57,474 bases of DNA from Candidatus Falkowbacteria bacterium RIFOXYA2_FULL_47_19 (GTDB lineage: Bacteria; Patescibacteriota; Patescibacteriia; Patescibacteriales; UBA12075): NCBI GenBank assembly GCA_001780275.1, contig MFGB01000010.1, forward strand, positions 1 through 57,474. The letters run 5' to 3'. The notes under the pieces are model-generated. The model did not search any database, was not told where the DNA came from, and worked only from the letters and a program-made list of their open reading frames with translations. This document shows, one piece after another, positions 41,550 to 51,700 of the stretch (its first letter is position 1; every line of letters starts with the position of its first letter). The translations under genes and the position numbers were made by a program.

Positions 41550-42583
41550 TGGGTGATATTATAAACAAAAAAAGCATCAGACTTTTGGTAACGGGAGGAG
41601 CGGGGTTTATCGGTTCTAACTTCATACGTTACTGGTTAAAAGAATATCCGGATGACAAAATCGTCAATCTGGATATTTTGAATTACGCGGGAAACCTGGA
41701 AAATCTTAAAGATGCCGAGAATAACCCAAACTATAAATTCGTAAAGGGGGATATTTGCGACATGGGTACGGTCGCGGAGATCATGGGTGAAGTCGATTTG
41801 ATCGTGCATTTCGCCGCCGAATCGCACGTCGATCGTTCGATCATGGATTCGGGTAATTTCGTCCGCGTCAACGTCGAGGGGACAAGGGTCCTCCTGGAAG
41901 CGGCCAAGAACGCCGGCGGCAAAAGATTCCACCACATTTCGACGGATGAAGTTTTCGGACATCTCGGTCCCGGTGATCCGGCCTTTAATGAACGCGCGCC
42001 GCTTTCCCCGAGAAGTCCGTACAGCGCTTCCAAGGCCGGGGCCGAACACCTGGTCCGCGCTTATTTTCATACTCATAAATTGCCCGTAACTATATCGAAT
42101 TGCTCAAATAATTACGGGCCTTATCATTTTCCGGAAAAATTGATCCCTCTTTTTGTTACGAATCTTTTAGAGGACAAGAAGGTCCCCGTTTACGGGAAGG
42201 GGGAGAATGTTCGCGACTGGATCCATGTGGATGATCATAACCGCGGGGTGGATATGATCATTAAGAAGGGCCGGATCGGGGAAACTTATTGTTTAGGCGG
42301 AGGCAATGAAATATCCAATCTGGCGTTGACCAGGATGATCTTGCGGCTGATGGACAAAGACGAGGCGATGATCGAATACGTCGCGGATCGTCCCGGGCAC
42401 GATCTGCGTTATGCCATCGATTTTTCGAAAGCGCGGCATGAACTCGGCTGGGAGCCGGAGATAGATTTCGAAGCAGGACTTAAAAATACGATCGAGTGGT
42501 ACAAGAAAAATAAAGAGTGGTGGCAAAGGATCAGGAGTGGAGCTTATCAGGAATATTATAATAAACAATATGGAAAACAATAA
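41549..42583 (+). CDS. rmlB: dTDP-glucose 4,6-dehydratase
   Basis: LVTGGAGFIGSNFIRYW, HFAAESHVDRSI, YSASKAGAEHLVRAY. Confidence 0.95.
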   Translation: MGDIINKKSIRLLVTGGAGFIGSNFIRYWLKEYPDDKIVNLDILNYAGNLENLKDAENNPNYKFVKGDICDMGTVAEIMGEVDLIVHFAAESHVDRSIMDSGNFVRVNVEGTRVLLEAAKNAGGKRFHHISTDEVFGHLGPGDPAFNERAPLSPRSPYSASKAGAEHLVRAYFHTHKLPVTISNCSNNYGPYHFPEKLIPLFVTNLLEDKKVPVYGKGENVRDWIHVDDHNRGVDMIIKKGRIGETYCLGGGNEISNLALTRMILRLMDKDEAMIEYVADRPGHDLRYAIDFSKARHELGWEPEIDFEAGLKNTIEWYKKNKEWWQRIRSGAYQEYYNKQYGKQ

Positions 42584-43283
42584 AAAGCATAAAATATTAT
42601 TGGGCCTGACCACGACCCCTAAGTCGGATTGGCGGGAGAAAACCCGGGAAATAGACGAATTGGGCCTTAAAGAGATCGCTTTATTTCCGACCTGCCTGGA
42701 AGCGGACGAAAGGCGGGAATTGTTCGGTCTTTTGGAAAAAACCGGGTTAGAGCGCCTGCCGCACGTACATCTTAGGGATGGAATGACGGAAGCCGAAGTC
42801 GATTATTTAGTCGAACGTTTCCACGCGGAGGTTTTTAATACCCATGCCGATCGGAACTATGAAGGATTTTTGGCGATGAAAGAGTTAAAAGGGAATTTGT
42901 ATATAGAGAACTGCTGGCAAACGGACGATAAATTCGTCAGGGCGGTTTCGGAATGCGCCGGCATTTGCGTAGATTTCGGCCATTGGGAAGATTTGGGCAT
43001 AAGGCAAAATTATGAAAGTTACGGTAATTTTCCGGCCATGTTAAAAAAGAACCATATCGGTTGTTGCCACATTTCCGCCGTTCGATCCTTCGCGCACGAG
43101 TCGGCCGAAGAAAAAAAGAAGGTTTACCACAGTCATTATCTTTACGATATGTCGGAATTAGACTATGTGAAAGCCTATAAAGAGTATTTGCCGCCGTATG
43201 TCAGTATCGAACTCGAAAATTCATTCACGGAACAGATAAAAGTCAAAGAATATTTAGAGAAGTTATTGGCTGTTAGCTTTTAG
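42570..43283 (+). CDS. Sugar-phosphate isomerase/endonuclease-like TIM-barrel protein, hypothetical
   Basis: NTHADRNYEGF, ENCW, CVDFGHW, HISAV, SIELENSF. Confidence 0.5.
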   Translation: MENNKKHKILLGLTTTPKSDWREKTREIDELGLKEIALFPTCLEADERRELFGLLEKTGLERLPHVHLRDGMTEAEVDYLVERFHAEVFNTHADRNYEGFLAMKELKGNLYIENCWQTDDKFVRAVSECAGICVDFGHWEDLGIRQNYESYGNFPAMLKKNHIGCCHISAVRSFAHESAEEKKKVYHSHYLYDMSELDYVKAYKEYLPPYVSIELENSFTEQIKVKEYLEKLLAVSF

Positions 43284-43324
43284 GTTTTGTAAGGCCCTAA
43301 AAGCTATAAACTAAAACCCAATAT

Positions 43325-44254
43325 ATGCTGATCCCATTCGGACAAAATGACAAAATACTTATTTTGGGGGCGCGCGGCAACCTGGGCGGCCAACTGGCGC
43401 GCGTCTTAGGCAATCAGTACCGTCTGCTTTTGTGGGACCGGGGAGAGGTCGATATTACCGACAAAGAAGATCTGGCCGAAAAGATCCGCGAGCACAAACC
43501 GCATATAATTATCAACGCGGCCGCTTATAACGCGGTGGATAAATGCGAAAATGACAAACAAGAATTTGCTTTGGCGCAAAGATTAAACGGCGAGGCGGTG
43601 GGTTATATAGCCGACGCGGCCCTGGCTGTCGGCGCTAAACTGGTGCACTATTCAACCGATTATGTCTTCGGCGGCTGGTCGTATCGCGAAAACGGGGGAA
43701 TGATGGACAAAATAAAAAAACAGGGCGGCTTCAGGGAAGACGATGAGGTTTCTCCGGTCAATCGATACGCCGAAACCAAGCGCGCGGGAGAGGAAGAGAT
43801 CATAAAAAGAGGGAAGAATGGTTTAAAATATTATTTAATCCGCACTTCCTGGCTTTTCGGCCCTCAGGGCGAAAGCGATCTGGCCAAACCGAGTTTTTTT
43901 GACACGATGCTCAAACTCTCTGAAACCCGGGAATCGCTGGACGCGGTTGACGAGGAAGTAAGCTGTTTTACTTATAGCCCCGATCTTGCCCGCGCCACCA
44001 AAGAACTCATTGAGGGAGAACGGGAATACGGTATTTATCATATCATTAATTCCGACCCGGTTAGCTGGTACGGGGCGGCTAAAGAGCTCTTCTCTTTGGC
44101 TGGAAAAAAGATCAGGCTTAATCCGGTGGCTTCCGATAAGTTTCCCCGGCCGGCCAGACGCCCTAAATATTCCGTGCTTAAAAATACCAAACTAAAGCCC
44201 TTGCGGCCGTATAAAAAGGCTTTGGAGGAATATCTAAAAAATAATCAGTTATAA
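43325..44254 (+). CDS. rmlD: dTDP-4-dehydrorhamnose reductase-like
   Basis: ILGARGNLGGQLARVL, INAAAYNAVDKCE, STDYVFGG. Confidence 0.9.
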   Translation: MLIPFGQNDKILILGARGNLGGQLARVLGNQYRLLLWDRGEVDITDKEDLAEKIREHKPHIIINAAAYNAVDKCENDKQEFALAQRLNGEAVGYIADAALAVGAKLVHYSTDYVFGGWSYRENGGMMDKIKKQGGFREDDEVSPVNRYAETKRAGEEEIIKRGKNGLKYYLIRTSWLFGPQGESDLAKPSFFDTMLKLSETRESLDAVDEEVSCFTYSPDLARATKELIEGEREYGIYHIINSDPVSWYGAAKELFSLAGKKIRLNPVASDKFPRPARRPKYSVLKNTKLKPLRPYKKALEEYLKNNQL

Positions 44255-44261
44255 GAAAAAT

Positions 44262-44987
44262 ATGCGAGGCATAATCCTATCCGGCGGCAGCGCCACGCGC
44301 CTGCGGCCCTGCACAAAGATAACCAGCAAGCAGTTATTGCCGGTTTATAACCGTCCGATGATCTATTACCCCTTAAATACCCTGATCAAGGCCGGTATAA
44401 AGGAGATACTCGTTATCGTGGCGCCGGAACGAGCCGGAGATTATTTGAACCTTCTCGGGAGCGGCAGGGAATTCGGGGTTAAATTTACCTATGAGATCCA
44501 GGACAAGCCCCGCGGTCTGGCGGACGCCTTTATTATCGGGGAGAATTTCATCGATAACGAGAGCGTAACTATGATCCTGGGGGATAATATATTCGAAGAT
44601 GATTTTTCCGAGGATATCAAGAATTTTCGCGGCGGCGCGAAGGTGTTCGCGAAAAAGGTGCCGGATCCGGAACGGTTCGGGGTGGTTAAATTCGACGAAA
44701 ATATGCGGGCCGTTAGAATCGAGGAAAAACCCAAGGAATGGCTTTCCGATTTCGCCTTGACCGGGCTCTATATTTACGACAGCCGCGTGGTCGAAGCCGC
44801 GAAAGAGGTTAAACCGAGCGCGCGCGGGGAAATCGAGATCACGGAACTGCACAATTGGTATCTCTCGAAAGGAGAATTGGAGGTGGCTCAGGTCAAGGGC
44901 GAATGGATAGACGCCGGTACTTTTGACAGCCTCTTGGCCGCGCAGGTCTTAGCTAAAGAAAAACTGCAGGAAAAACTGATAATCTGA
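44262..44987 (+). CDS. rmlA: Glucose-1-phosphate thymidylyltransferase
   Basis: GIILSGGSATRLRPCTKITSKQLLPVYNRPMIYYPL. Confidence 0.95.
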   Translation: MRGIILSGGSATRLRPCTKITSKQLLPVYNRPMIYYPLNTLIKAGIKEILVIVAPERAGDYLNLLGSGREFGVKFTYEIQDKPRGLADAFIIGENFIDNESVTMILGDNIFEDDFSEDIKNFRGGAKVFAKKVPDPERFGVVKFDENMRAVRIEEKPKEWLSDFALTGLYIYDSRVVEAAKEVKPSARGEIEITELHNWYLSKGELEVAQVKGEWIDAGTFDSLLAAQVLAKEKLQEKLII

Positions 44988-45001
44988 TAATTTTCCGTCT
45001 T

Positions 45002-46021
45002 ATGGACAATAAATTGGTTGTCGGCTTTATAACTTATAACGATCTGACGGCGAAATATCTGCCGGATTTTTGCGATAGCCTGAAAAAGCAAAGTCGGTCC
45101 GATTTTAAGGTGATCGCGGTTGACCATAGCGACCAGGCGGAAAATGATAATATTTTGTTCTTAAGAAAAAATTATCCGGAAATTGAGATAGACCGGCCCG
45201 GTAAAAATTTGGGCTTCGCGGCCGGTTTTAACCGGATGATCCGGCGGGCGATAGATTCGGGGGCGGAATATTTTTTGGCGCTTAATCCGGACATGATATT
45301 GGATAAGGATTTTACGGCGGCAATGGTCAAAGCGGCCGAAGCAGACAAAAAGATCGGCGCGGTGGCGCCCAAAATATTAAAATGGGATTTCGCGAACTAT
45401 ATAAGGACGGATATTATCGACAGTTGCGGCCTGTCCATTACCCGGGAACACCGTTTTTCGGACATAAAACAAGGCGAAAAGGATAATGGCGGACAGAAAG
45501 GGCGCGAAGTATTCGGATTTACCGGCGCGGCCGTAATATTCCGGATCGAAGCCTTAAAGGATATCGCCTATGACAAAGCCGGGGGGCGGGAGTTCTTCGA
45601 TGAATCGATGTTCATGTATAAGGAAGACTGCGACCTCTCTTACCGCCTGCGCCTGGCCGGATGGAAAATCGTTTTCGAGCCTAAAGCCGTAATCTACCAC
45701 GATCGGACGGCCAGCCCGAAAGGAGAATCCAATCTGAAAATAGCTTTTAACCGCCGCAATAAAAGCCGGCCGGTAAAAAGTTGGTCGTTCCTCAATCAGT
45801 GGATACTGATCCTGAAATACCGGCAGCTGCCGTTTTCTTTCCGGGTAAAGCTGGCTACCGCTTGGTACCAGCTGAAAAGCGTTGTTTTCGCCTCCATATT
45901 CGAAACCTATCTTTTGAAAGAATTCCGTGAACTATGGAAAATACGGACTAAAATAGCGCATAAGCGCGAGCAGTTGAAAATAAGGGTAGGGATGGAGGAA
46001 ATAGAAAGATTTATGACTTAA
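45002..46021 (+). CDS. Glycosyltransferase family 2
   Basis: NLGFAAGFNRMI, LNPDMIL, EDCDLSYRL. Confidence 0.88.
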   Translation: MDNKLVVGFITYNDLTAKYLPDFCDSLKKQSRSDFKVIAVDHSDQAENDNILFLRKNYPEIEIDRPGKNLGFAAGFNRMIRRAIDSGAEYFLALNPDMILDKDFTAAMVKAAEADKKIGAVAPKILKWDFANYIRTDIIDSCGLSITREHRFSDIKQGEKDNGGQKGREVFGFTGAAVIFRIEALKDIAYDKAGGREFFDESMFMYKEDCDLSYRLRLAGWKIVFEPKAVIYHDRTASPKGESNLKIAFNRRNKSRPVKSWSFLNQWILILKYRQLPFSFRVKLATAWYQLKSVVFASIFETYLLKEFRELWKIRTKIAHKREQLKIRVGMEEIERFMT

Positions 46022-46106
46022 GTATCTGGTATTTTGTATTTAGTATTTAGCTCCGCGAAGTTTTTCCGCTATATACTATATACAAAATACTGAATACTAA
46101 ATTAAT

Positions 46107-46970
46107 ATGGACCTATCAATAATAATCCCTTCCTGGAACGCGAAGAACATATTGCGGGAGAATCTGGAGGCTATTTTCAGAAGCAGGGGTAATTTTACCT
46201 GCGAGGTCTTTGTCGTGGATAACGGTTCTTTCGACGGTTCGGCGGAAATGGTCGAAGAAGAGTTTCCGCAGGTCAATTTGATAGTCAATAAGAAGAATCT
46301 GGGTTTTTCCCGGGCCAACAACCAGGCGATCAGGAAGTCGGAGGGGGATTTTATCCTGCTTCTTAACCAGGACATGCGGCCTTTTCCGAATACGTTTTTT
46401 AATATGATAAAGTGGATGCGGGGAAACGAGCGGGCGCAGGTGGCTGGTTGCCGCCTTATCGGCCGGGAAGGCAATGTCCTGCCCCACGTGCGCCGTTTTC
46501 CGCGCTTAAGCGACCAGCTGGCCATAGTGCTTAAGATCCCCCATATTTTTCCCAAGATCCTTGATGGATATATTCTTAAGGATTTTAACTACGATTCTTC
46601 CGTTCCGGTCGATTCGATCCGCGGTTCATTTTTTATGATCAGGCGAAGGATGATCGAGGAGATCGGCGGATTAGATGAGCGGTATTTTTTCTGGTTCGAG
46701 GAGGTTGATTATTGCCGGGAAGTAAAAAAGAGGGGATACGAGGTCTGGTACACGAACTCGGCCGAATGCCTCGATTACGCGGGCTATAGCGCCGGTAAAT
46801 TACCCCGGGGGCAATCGCAGAGATATATGCGTGATTCGCAGCTCAAATATTTCAAGAAATGGCACAAGGCCCGGGAATACTGGCTATTGCGCCTAGCCTG
46901 GCCCTTCGGACTCTTAATAGTTTGGGCGGTGGAAAAATTCGGTCCCAAGAAGAGAAAAAAAACAAGTTAA
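46107..46970 (+). CDS. Glycosyltransferase family 2
   Basis: LSIIIPSWNAKN, NLGFSRANNQAI, LLNQDM. Confidence 0.9.
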   Translation: MDLSIIIPSWNAKNILRENLEAIFRSRGNFTCEVFVVDNGSFDGSAEMVEEEFPQVNLIVNKKNLGFSRANNQAIRKSEGDFILLLNQDMRPFPNTFFNMIKWMRGNERAQVAGCRLIGREGNVLPHVRRFPRLSDQLAIVLKIPHIFPKILDGYILKDFNYDSSVPVDSIRGSFFMIRRRMIEEIGGLDERYFFWFEEVDYCREVKKRGYEVWYTNSAECLDYAGYSAGKLPRGQSQRYMRDSQLKYFKKWHKAREYWLLRLAWPFGLLIVWAVEKFGPKKRKKTS

Positions 46971-46984
46971 TTCCCGATATCAAA

Positions 46985-47009
46985 AAAACGCCTTAGACCG
47001 GCGTTTTTA
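46985..47009. terminator. Intrinsic terminator between convergent genes
   Basis: AAACGCC-ttagacc-GGCGTTTTT. Confidence 0.7.
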
Positions 47010-47033
47010 TATTTTTAAAATCGTCTGTTTATA

Positions 47034-47522
47034 TTATTTTAGCTCTTCGAATTCGCCCGTGTTTTTGTTCTTGCGCACGTTGTCGAAATCAAAACAGCGT
47101 CCGTTCATGGCCACGTATAAGCCGGCGGGCATGGTCTGGGCAAAGGCCAGGGCGCTCCCGAGATTGAATAGCCCGTCAGAACTGCCGAATTTATAAGGGA
47201 TCATGGCTCCGGTCAGCACTATGGTCTTGTTTTTTGCCGTTTGGGCGATCACCCGGGCGGTTTCGACCATAGTGTCTGTGCCGTGGGTAATAAGAATCCT
47301 GTCTTCCGCGGCCTCCAGGCAGTTCCGGGCGATTATTTCGCGGTCAGCCGCGGTCATGTTAAGGCTATCGACCATCATAAGGGTGCGAGCATCGACTTTT
47401 ACCCGGGAGCGTCCGAGCGAAAGCATTTCCGCGAGGTGGGTATCCTTAAAATAAAGCTCCCCGTTAAGCTCGTTATACTCCTTGTCGAAAGTGCCGCCGG
47501 TAATGAAAATTTTTATGCTCAT
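47034..47522 (-). CDS. Asparaginase-like single N-domain protein
   Basis: IFITGGTFDK, ITHGTDTMVETA, LTGAMIP; only ~160 aa. Confidence 0.8.
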   Translation of the reverse strand: MSIKIFITGGTFDKEYNELNGELYFKDTHLAEMLSLGRSRVKVDARTLMMVDSLNMTAADREIIARNCLEAAEDRILITHGTDTMVETARVIAQTAKNKTIVLTGAMIPYKFGSSDGLFNLGSALAFAQTMPAGLYVAMNGRCFDFDNVRKNKNTGEFEELK

Positions 47523-47570
47523 ATGTTTAGTATGTTATGTTCATCGCCGAACCAGGGGCCGTGGAATACT

Positions 47571-48398
47571 TTAAAAATTTTCCGCGTAATTTTTAAATAT
47601 TTCCATAAGCGCCTTAGTATTATCGCCAACCCGGCCGTTTCCCACAACGACATCGTCTATCTTTACCACCGGCAGTATTTCTCTGGTCGTGGAAGTTATA
47701 AACGCTTCGGTCGCTCGGTTTATTTCGTCTGTTTTTACGTCTCTTTCTTCCACTTCGAATCTTTTCCCGGCGGCCTTTATGATAAAATTCCTCGTTATGC
47801 CGATAAGGACGTTGTTTTTGGGTGTGATCAATCTATCGCCCATGAAGAGGAAAAAATTGCTGGTCGCGCCCTCGAGGATATTGCCGTTGCTCTCGTACAA
47901 TATTTCAAACGCTTTTTCTTTCCGCTTCCGATCCTGCAGTTTGAGCATCGTAATGTAATCGATCGTTTTCGCCCCGGGATTATTCCGCTGGTATTCGAAA
48001 GTGATCAATTTTATTCCCTTTTCGTAAATACCGGCCGAACGCGGCGGGATCTCCTTGGTTATTATGATCATGGTCGGATCGTTTTCGTATGTCAATCCGT
48101 CCTCGCTTCGGCCGCCGGTAACTATTATCTTTATAGCGGCTTCGCGATGATTGTTTTTCTTTAATAACACGTTTATCTTCCGGCTTACTTCCGGGTCAGG
48201 TGCCGGAACGCGGAGTCCGACCGCTTTCGCCGAGTTCTTGAGCCTGACCAGGTGTTCCTTTAATAAGAACGGTTTCCCGTTGTAAGTCCGGAGGAAATCG
48301 AAGACTCCGTAACCCCTGAGTACGCCCAGGTCTTTTATGCTGACGGCGGCCTTGTCTTCTTCCGTTATTTTTTCGTTTATAAAGCAATATTTTTTCAT
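47571..48398 (-). CDS. Aminotransferase class IV (BCAT/D-amino acid aminotransferase-like)
   Basis: GVFDFLRTYNGKPF, EGATSNFF. Confidence 0.87.
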   Translation of the reverse strand: MKKYCFINEKITEEDKAAVSIKDLGVLRGYGVFDFLRTYNGKPFLLKEHLVRLKNSAKAVGLRVPAPDPEVSRKINVLLKKNNHREAAIKIIVTGGRSEDGLTYENDPTMIIITKEIPPRSAGIYEKGIKLITFEYQRNNPGAKTIDYITMLKLQDRKRKEKAFEILYESNGNILEGATSNFFLFMGDRLITPKNNVLIGITRNFIIKAAGKRFEVEERDVKTDEINRATEAFITSTTREILPVVKIDDVVVGNGRVGDNTKALMEIFKNYAENF

Positions 48399-48401
48399 AA
48401 C

Positions 48402-48746
48402 TCAATTATAGAGGATTATTCCGGCGACAACGCCGAGTTCGATCAGGAGCCAGGCGATATTGGAAATAATGATCGGTTTTTCTTTGTGCATGACCCCGTA
48501 AACTATCCAAAAAGCGGAAAAAAAGGTCCACGATGACCACGTAAGAAGCGAGAGCCCGCCGGCCTCTTTCGATATCCAGACCTCCAGAAGCTGCGGAACG
48601 GTTAAGAGGGGAGCCAATACGCCGATCGGGTAGATCGCTTCATCTACATATCTTTTCCACCGGTCCGGATGGGGATACGGTTCGTATTTGGCGTGTATCC
48701 TTTTTCTTACGAGATGATGGTGAAGTCCTTGCGAATGTTTTGCCAT
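48402..48746 (-). CDS. SemiSWEET/PQ-loop-like small membrane protein
   Basis: LAPLLTVPQLLEVWISKEAGGLSLLTW. Confidence 0.65.
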   Translation of the reverse strand: MAKHSQGLHHHLVRKRIHAKYEPYPHPDRWKRYVDEAIYPIGVLAPLLTVPQLLEVWISKEAGGLSLLTWSSWTFFSAFWIVYGVMHKEKPIIISNIAWLLIELGVVAGIILYN

Positions 48747-48939
48747 AGTTTTAACGGTTGTATTTTACCGCGCTTTTAATGTTATATGCTTTATTATCTC
48801 ATAAATTATCGTTTTTCGCCAGCATTGGAATGAGGTTATAGAAATATCCTCCGAAACTAAATAGTGCGAATCCGGATCAGGTCAAGACGTTGGCTAATAG
48901 CTGGCGCCCTTTTCTTTATTAATAGAATTCGGGCGGAAA

Positions 48940-49512
48940 TTATTTTTTCATTTCCGGACCTTTGATCGGCCTATACAAAGGGCTGTTTTTATGACCGCCG
49001 TCAAAGATTCTGCGGGCATTAGGACCGGTTAAAACCTCGTATCTGCCCAATGTTCTTATATAATCCATGTATTTGTTGTTTCCCTGCGTATTCGTGCCAA
49101 GCTCGCCCTGGAAAGAAATCAATTCCCCGTCATCGTCAACAAATAAAATCTCATTTTTATAAGGGTTTTTCCAAAATCTTTCACCGCGCAAATTATTCTT
49201 CCACGTGTATAGAATTAATTCTTTCAGGGAATTCCCGTATTCTTTAACGTTATTGAGCGCTGTTGTCAAAAGGCCGTTTATGCTTTTCGCGCGGCCGCCT
49301 TTATTAAAATCCACCATTGATTTTACGATTACCGCGCAGGCGGTTTCCTTGTCTTGTTCCTGAGAAATAATCCGCAATAACCCGTCATGATTTCCCGACA
49401 TTAAATACTCCGCGATTTGTCGGTTTTTTTCCGCGCCCAAGCCCTCTTTAGATTTATTAACTTCTTCGGTCGGCGGTACCCTTTCGCCAAAACTCGGTGT
49501 TTCTAATCCCAT
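48940..49512 (-). CDS. Hypothetical protein
   Basis: Intact ORF. Confidence 0.5.
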   Translation of the reverse strand: MGLETPSFGERVPPTEEVNKSKEGLGAEKNRQIAEYLMSGNHDGLLRIISQEQDKETACAVIVKSMVDFNKGGRAKSINGLLTTALNNVKEYGNSLKELILYTWKNNLRGERFWKNPYKNEILFVDDDGELISFQGELGTNTQGNNKYMDYIRTLGRYEVLTGPNARRIFDGGHKNSPLYRPIKGPEMKK

Positions 49513-49523
49513 AAGTTTAATAT

Positions 49524-51653
49524 TTAATATTTATAAATTTTTTTAATAATTCTTATTATTCCCAGATCAGCGTCAACTTCGACTAAATCCCCGTCTTTTA
49601 AATCCGATGTCGCGCTTCCCGCTCCGATTATGCAAGGTATTTTTAACTCCCTTGAAACTATGGCCGCATGGCAAGTAATTCCGCCTTCATCGGTAATGAT
49701 CGCTTTAGCCTTTTTTACGTATGGGATGAAGTGAGGGGTGGTCTGTATGGCAACTAAAATTTTGCCGTCGATCAAGCGGTTTTTGTCTGCCAATTCAGAC
49801 TTATCCTTAATAATAACGACCCTTCCCCTGACGAGCGCCTTGGGATTATAAGCGACTTGCCCGGAAATTTCATCGTCGCTTATCGATTTTTTAGATTCCC
49901 TGCCTAATTTTAAAAAGTATTTTCGCATTTTTTTGATTTCTGCCGAATCATCAATTATTTCCCGGTTCTTATTTTTTAAATTTAAATAAACAAATCCGTG
50001 ATTTTTCCTTGAACCTATCTTTTCCAGTATCGCCTCATCGGTTAGTTCATTTCTTAACCATGCCCTGATTTCATTTATAGTAAGAAACTTCATCAAAAGC
50101 AAAGGGTTGGTCGTTAATTTTTTCTTTGTTATCAGGTACTTGAAAAAACGGAATAAATTTTCACCCATCGCTTCTTCTTTGAATACCACGCTGTTTCTCC
50201 AGATGTCATGCGCCTTTATGACACTTCCTGTTTTACCGGGATTATCGGTATTCTCGGCTAATTTAAGACCTAACGAAAAAATTATAATAAACTGAGCGCT
50301 GGCCACTTCGTAAAGAGAGATAATTTCATTGAATAATCTCACGCTGCCGCCGTAATCATCTTTTTTCAGGGCGAGGTGGTGTTTTTTCGCTCGGGCGGTT
50401 ATTTTTTCGTATGTAAGATCGTTTTTATCGATATAAGCCGTCAAAATTTTTGGATCTTTCAGGATTTTTTCGTTTGAGAGGGCATGAAATTTTTTTGCCT
50501 GGGAAAGATTAAAAACCCTGATTGGCCGGTTTTTTTTAAGCGGGATGAGTATTGTCTCGGCAAAGCTTATTCCGTATTCTTTCTTTATATAGTCATTGCC
50601 GCCGGTTTTCGCGGAATAAAACAGAAGCGATTCATCGGCCCTTACCCCGAAGAACCATTTTTGGCTTTTAATATAATCGAAAATATTTTGATTGCCCGGA
50701 ATCGCATCGCCGATGGTTGTGATCGGACGGCTTTGCGTAATATAAAATTTCCCTTTTTCCTCCGCCCATTCGATATCGCAAGGAAAGCCGTAGTGGTTTT
50801 CGATTTTTATGATGAGTTTGGATAATCCGATGATTTTTTTTTCCGTTAAAGCTTGTTTTTTGCCCCTTTCTCCCAATTCCTTCCATTCGTTCCCGCCTTT
50901 AGGGTTTTTGTACAATGCTTTGGTTTGTCCGCCCCTATTGATAGCTGAAATTGTAAGGCCGCCCTTGTCTACGACATAACTGTCCGGAGTTATCGAGCCG
51001 GAAACGATCGCTTCGCCCAAACCAAAACCCGCTTCAATGATGATCTGGTTTTTGTCTTGCGTAACCGGATGAACGGAAAAAGCTATTCCCGATTTTTCCG
51101 AGTCGACCATTTTTTGGACAACGACCGCAACGGAGATCTTGTCTTTGTCGAGCTTTTTTTCAAACCGGTAAAAAATCGCTCTCGGCGTGAATAATGAGGC
51201 CCAGCATTTTTTAACATTTTCCAAAAGCATTACTTCCGTAGTGTTCAGAAAGCTGTCTAGTTGTCCGGCCCAAGCGGCCGAAGCCGAATCTTCCGATGTT
51301 GCGGAAGAACGGACGGCTACGAATTTGCTGTTTAATTTTTTATAAAACTTTAAAATATCGTTTTTGATATCTGCGGGCATTTCTCCGGAAAAAATCATCG
51401 CCTGGATCTTTTTTGAGGCATTTTCAATGGTCAGGACCTTTTTTATATCAACCGTATTCAAAACGGCGTCAATTCCAATATTCAAATTCGTCTCTTCCAT
51501 AAACCTGTCGAAAGCGCCGGAAAGAACGACAAAACCATCCGGAACGGGAATGCCCGCCCGAATCATCTCACCGAGAGAAGCGCCTTTGCCTCCCGCGGTT
51601 TCGGTATCTGTTTTTGAGATTTGCGCAAAGGTTTTGATTAAAGCTTTGGTCAT
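49524..51653 (-). CDS. PEP-utilising enzyme: PPDK-type ATP-binding domain plus C-terminal phosphohistidine domain, no TIM barrel
   Basis: GGKGASLGEMIRAGIPVPDGFV; GGITCHAAIVSRELKIPCIIG near the C-terminus. Confidence 0.82.
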   Translation of the reverse strand: MTKALIKTFAQISKTDTETAGGKGASLGEMIRAGIPVPDGFVVLSGAFDRFMEETNLNIGIDAVLNTVDIKKVLTIENASKKIQAMIFSGEMPADIKNDILKFYKKLNSKFVAVRSSATSEDSASAAWAGQLDSFLNTTEVMLLENVKKCWASLFTPRAIFYRFEKKLDKDKISVAVVVQKMVDSEKSGIAFSVHPVTQDKNQIIIEAGFGLGEAIVSGSITPDSYVVDKGGLTISAINRGGQTKALYKNPKGGNEWKELGERGKKQALTEKKIIGLSKLIIKIENHYGFPCDIEWAEEKGKFYITQSRPITTIGDAIPGNQNIFDYIKSQKWFFGVRADESLLFYSAKTGGNDYIKKEYGISFAETILIPLKKNRPIRVFNLSQAKKFHALSNEKILKDPKILTAYIDKNDLTYEKITARAKKHHLALKKDDYGGSVRLFNEIISLYEVASAQFIIIFSLGLKLAENTDNPGKTGSVIKAHDIWRNSVVFKEEAMGENLFRFFKYLITKKKLTTNPLLLMKFLTINEIRAWLRNELTDEAILEKIGSRKNHGFVYLNLKNKNREIIDDSAEIKKMRKYFLKLGRESKKSISDDEISGQVAYNPKALVRGRVVIIKDKSELADKNRLIDGKILVAIQTTPHFIPYVKKAKAIITDEGGITCHAAIVSRELKIPCIIGAGSATSDLKDGDLVEVDADLGIIRIIKKIYKY

Positions 51654-51700
51654 TGATATAAAATTTATTTCATCGCATATATCCGTGAGCCGGCATTAAT

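Noticed and set aside
47241-48164. 307-aa plus-strand ORF
   Set aside because: Antisense to asparaginase-like and aminotransferase genes with clear family motifs.
49524-51700. PEP-utilising enzyme as a further cassette of the array
   Set aside because: No matching private inverted repeat or core site found at its ends; only a vague GGCTC/ATATGCG resemblance at 51680-51695.
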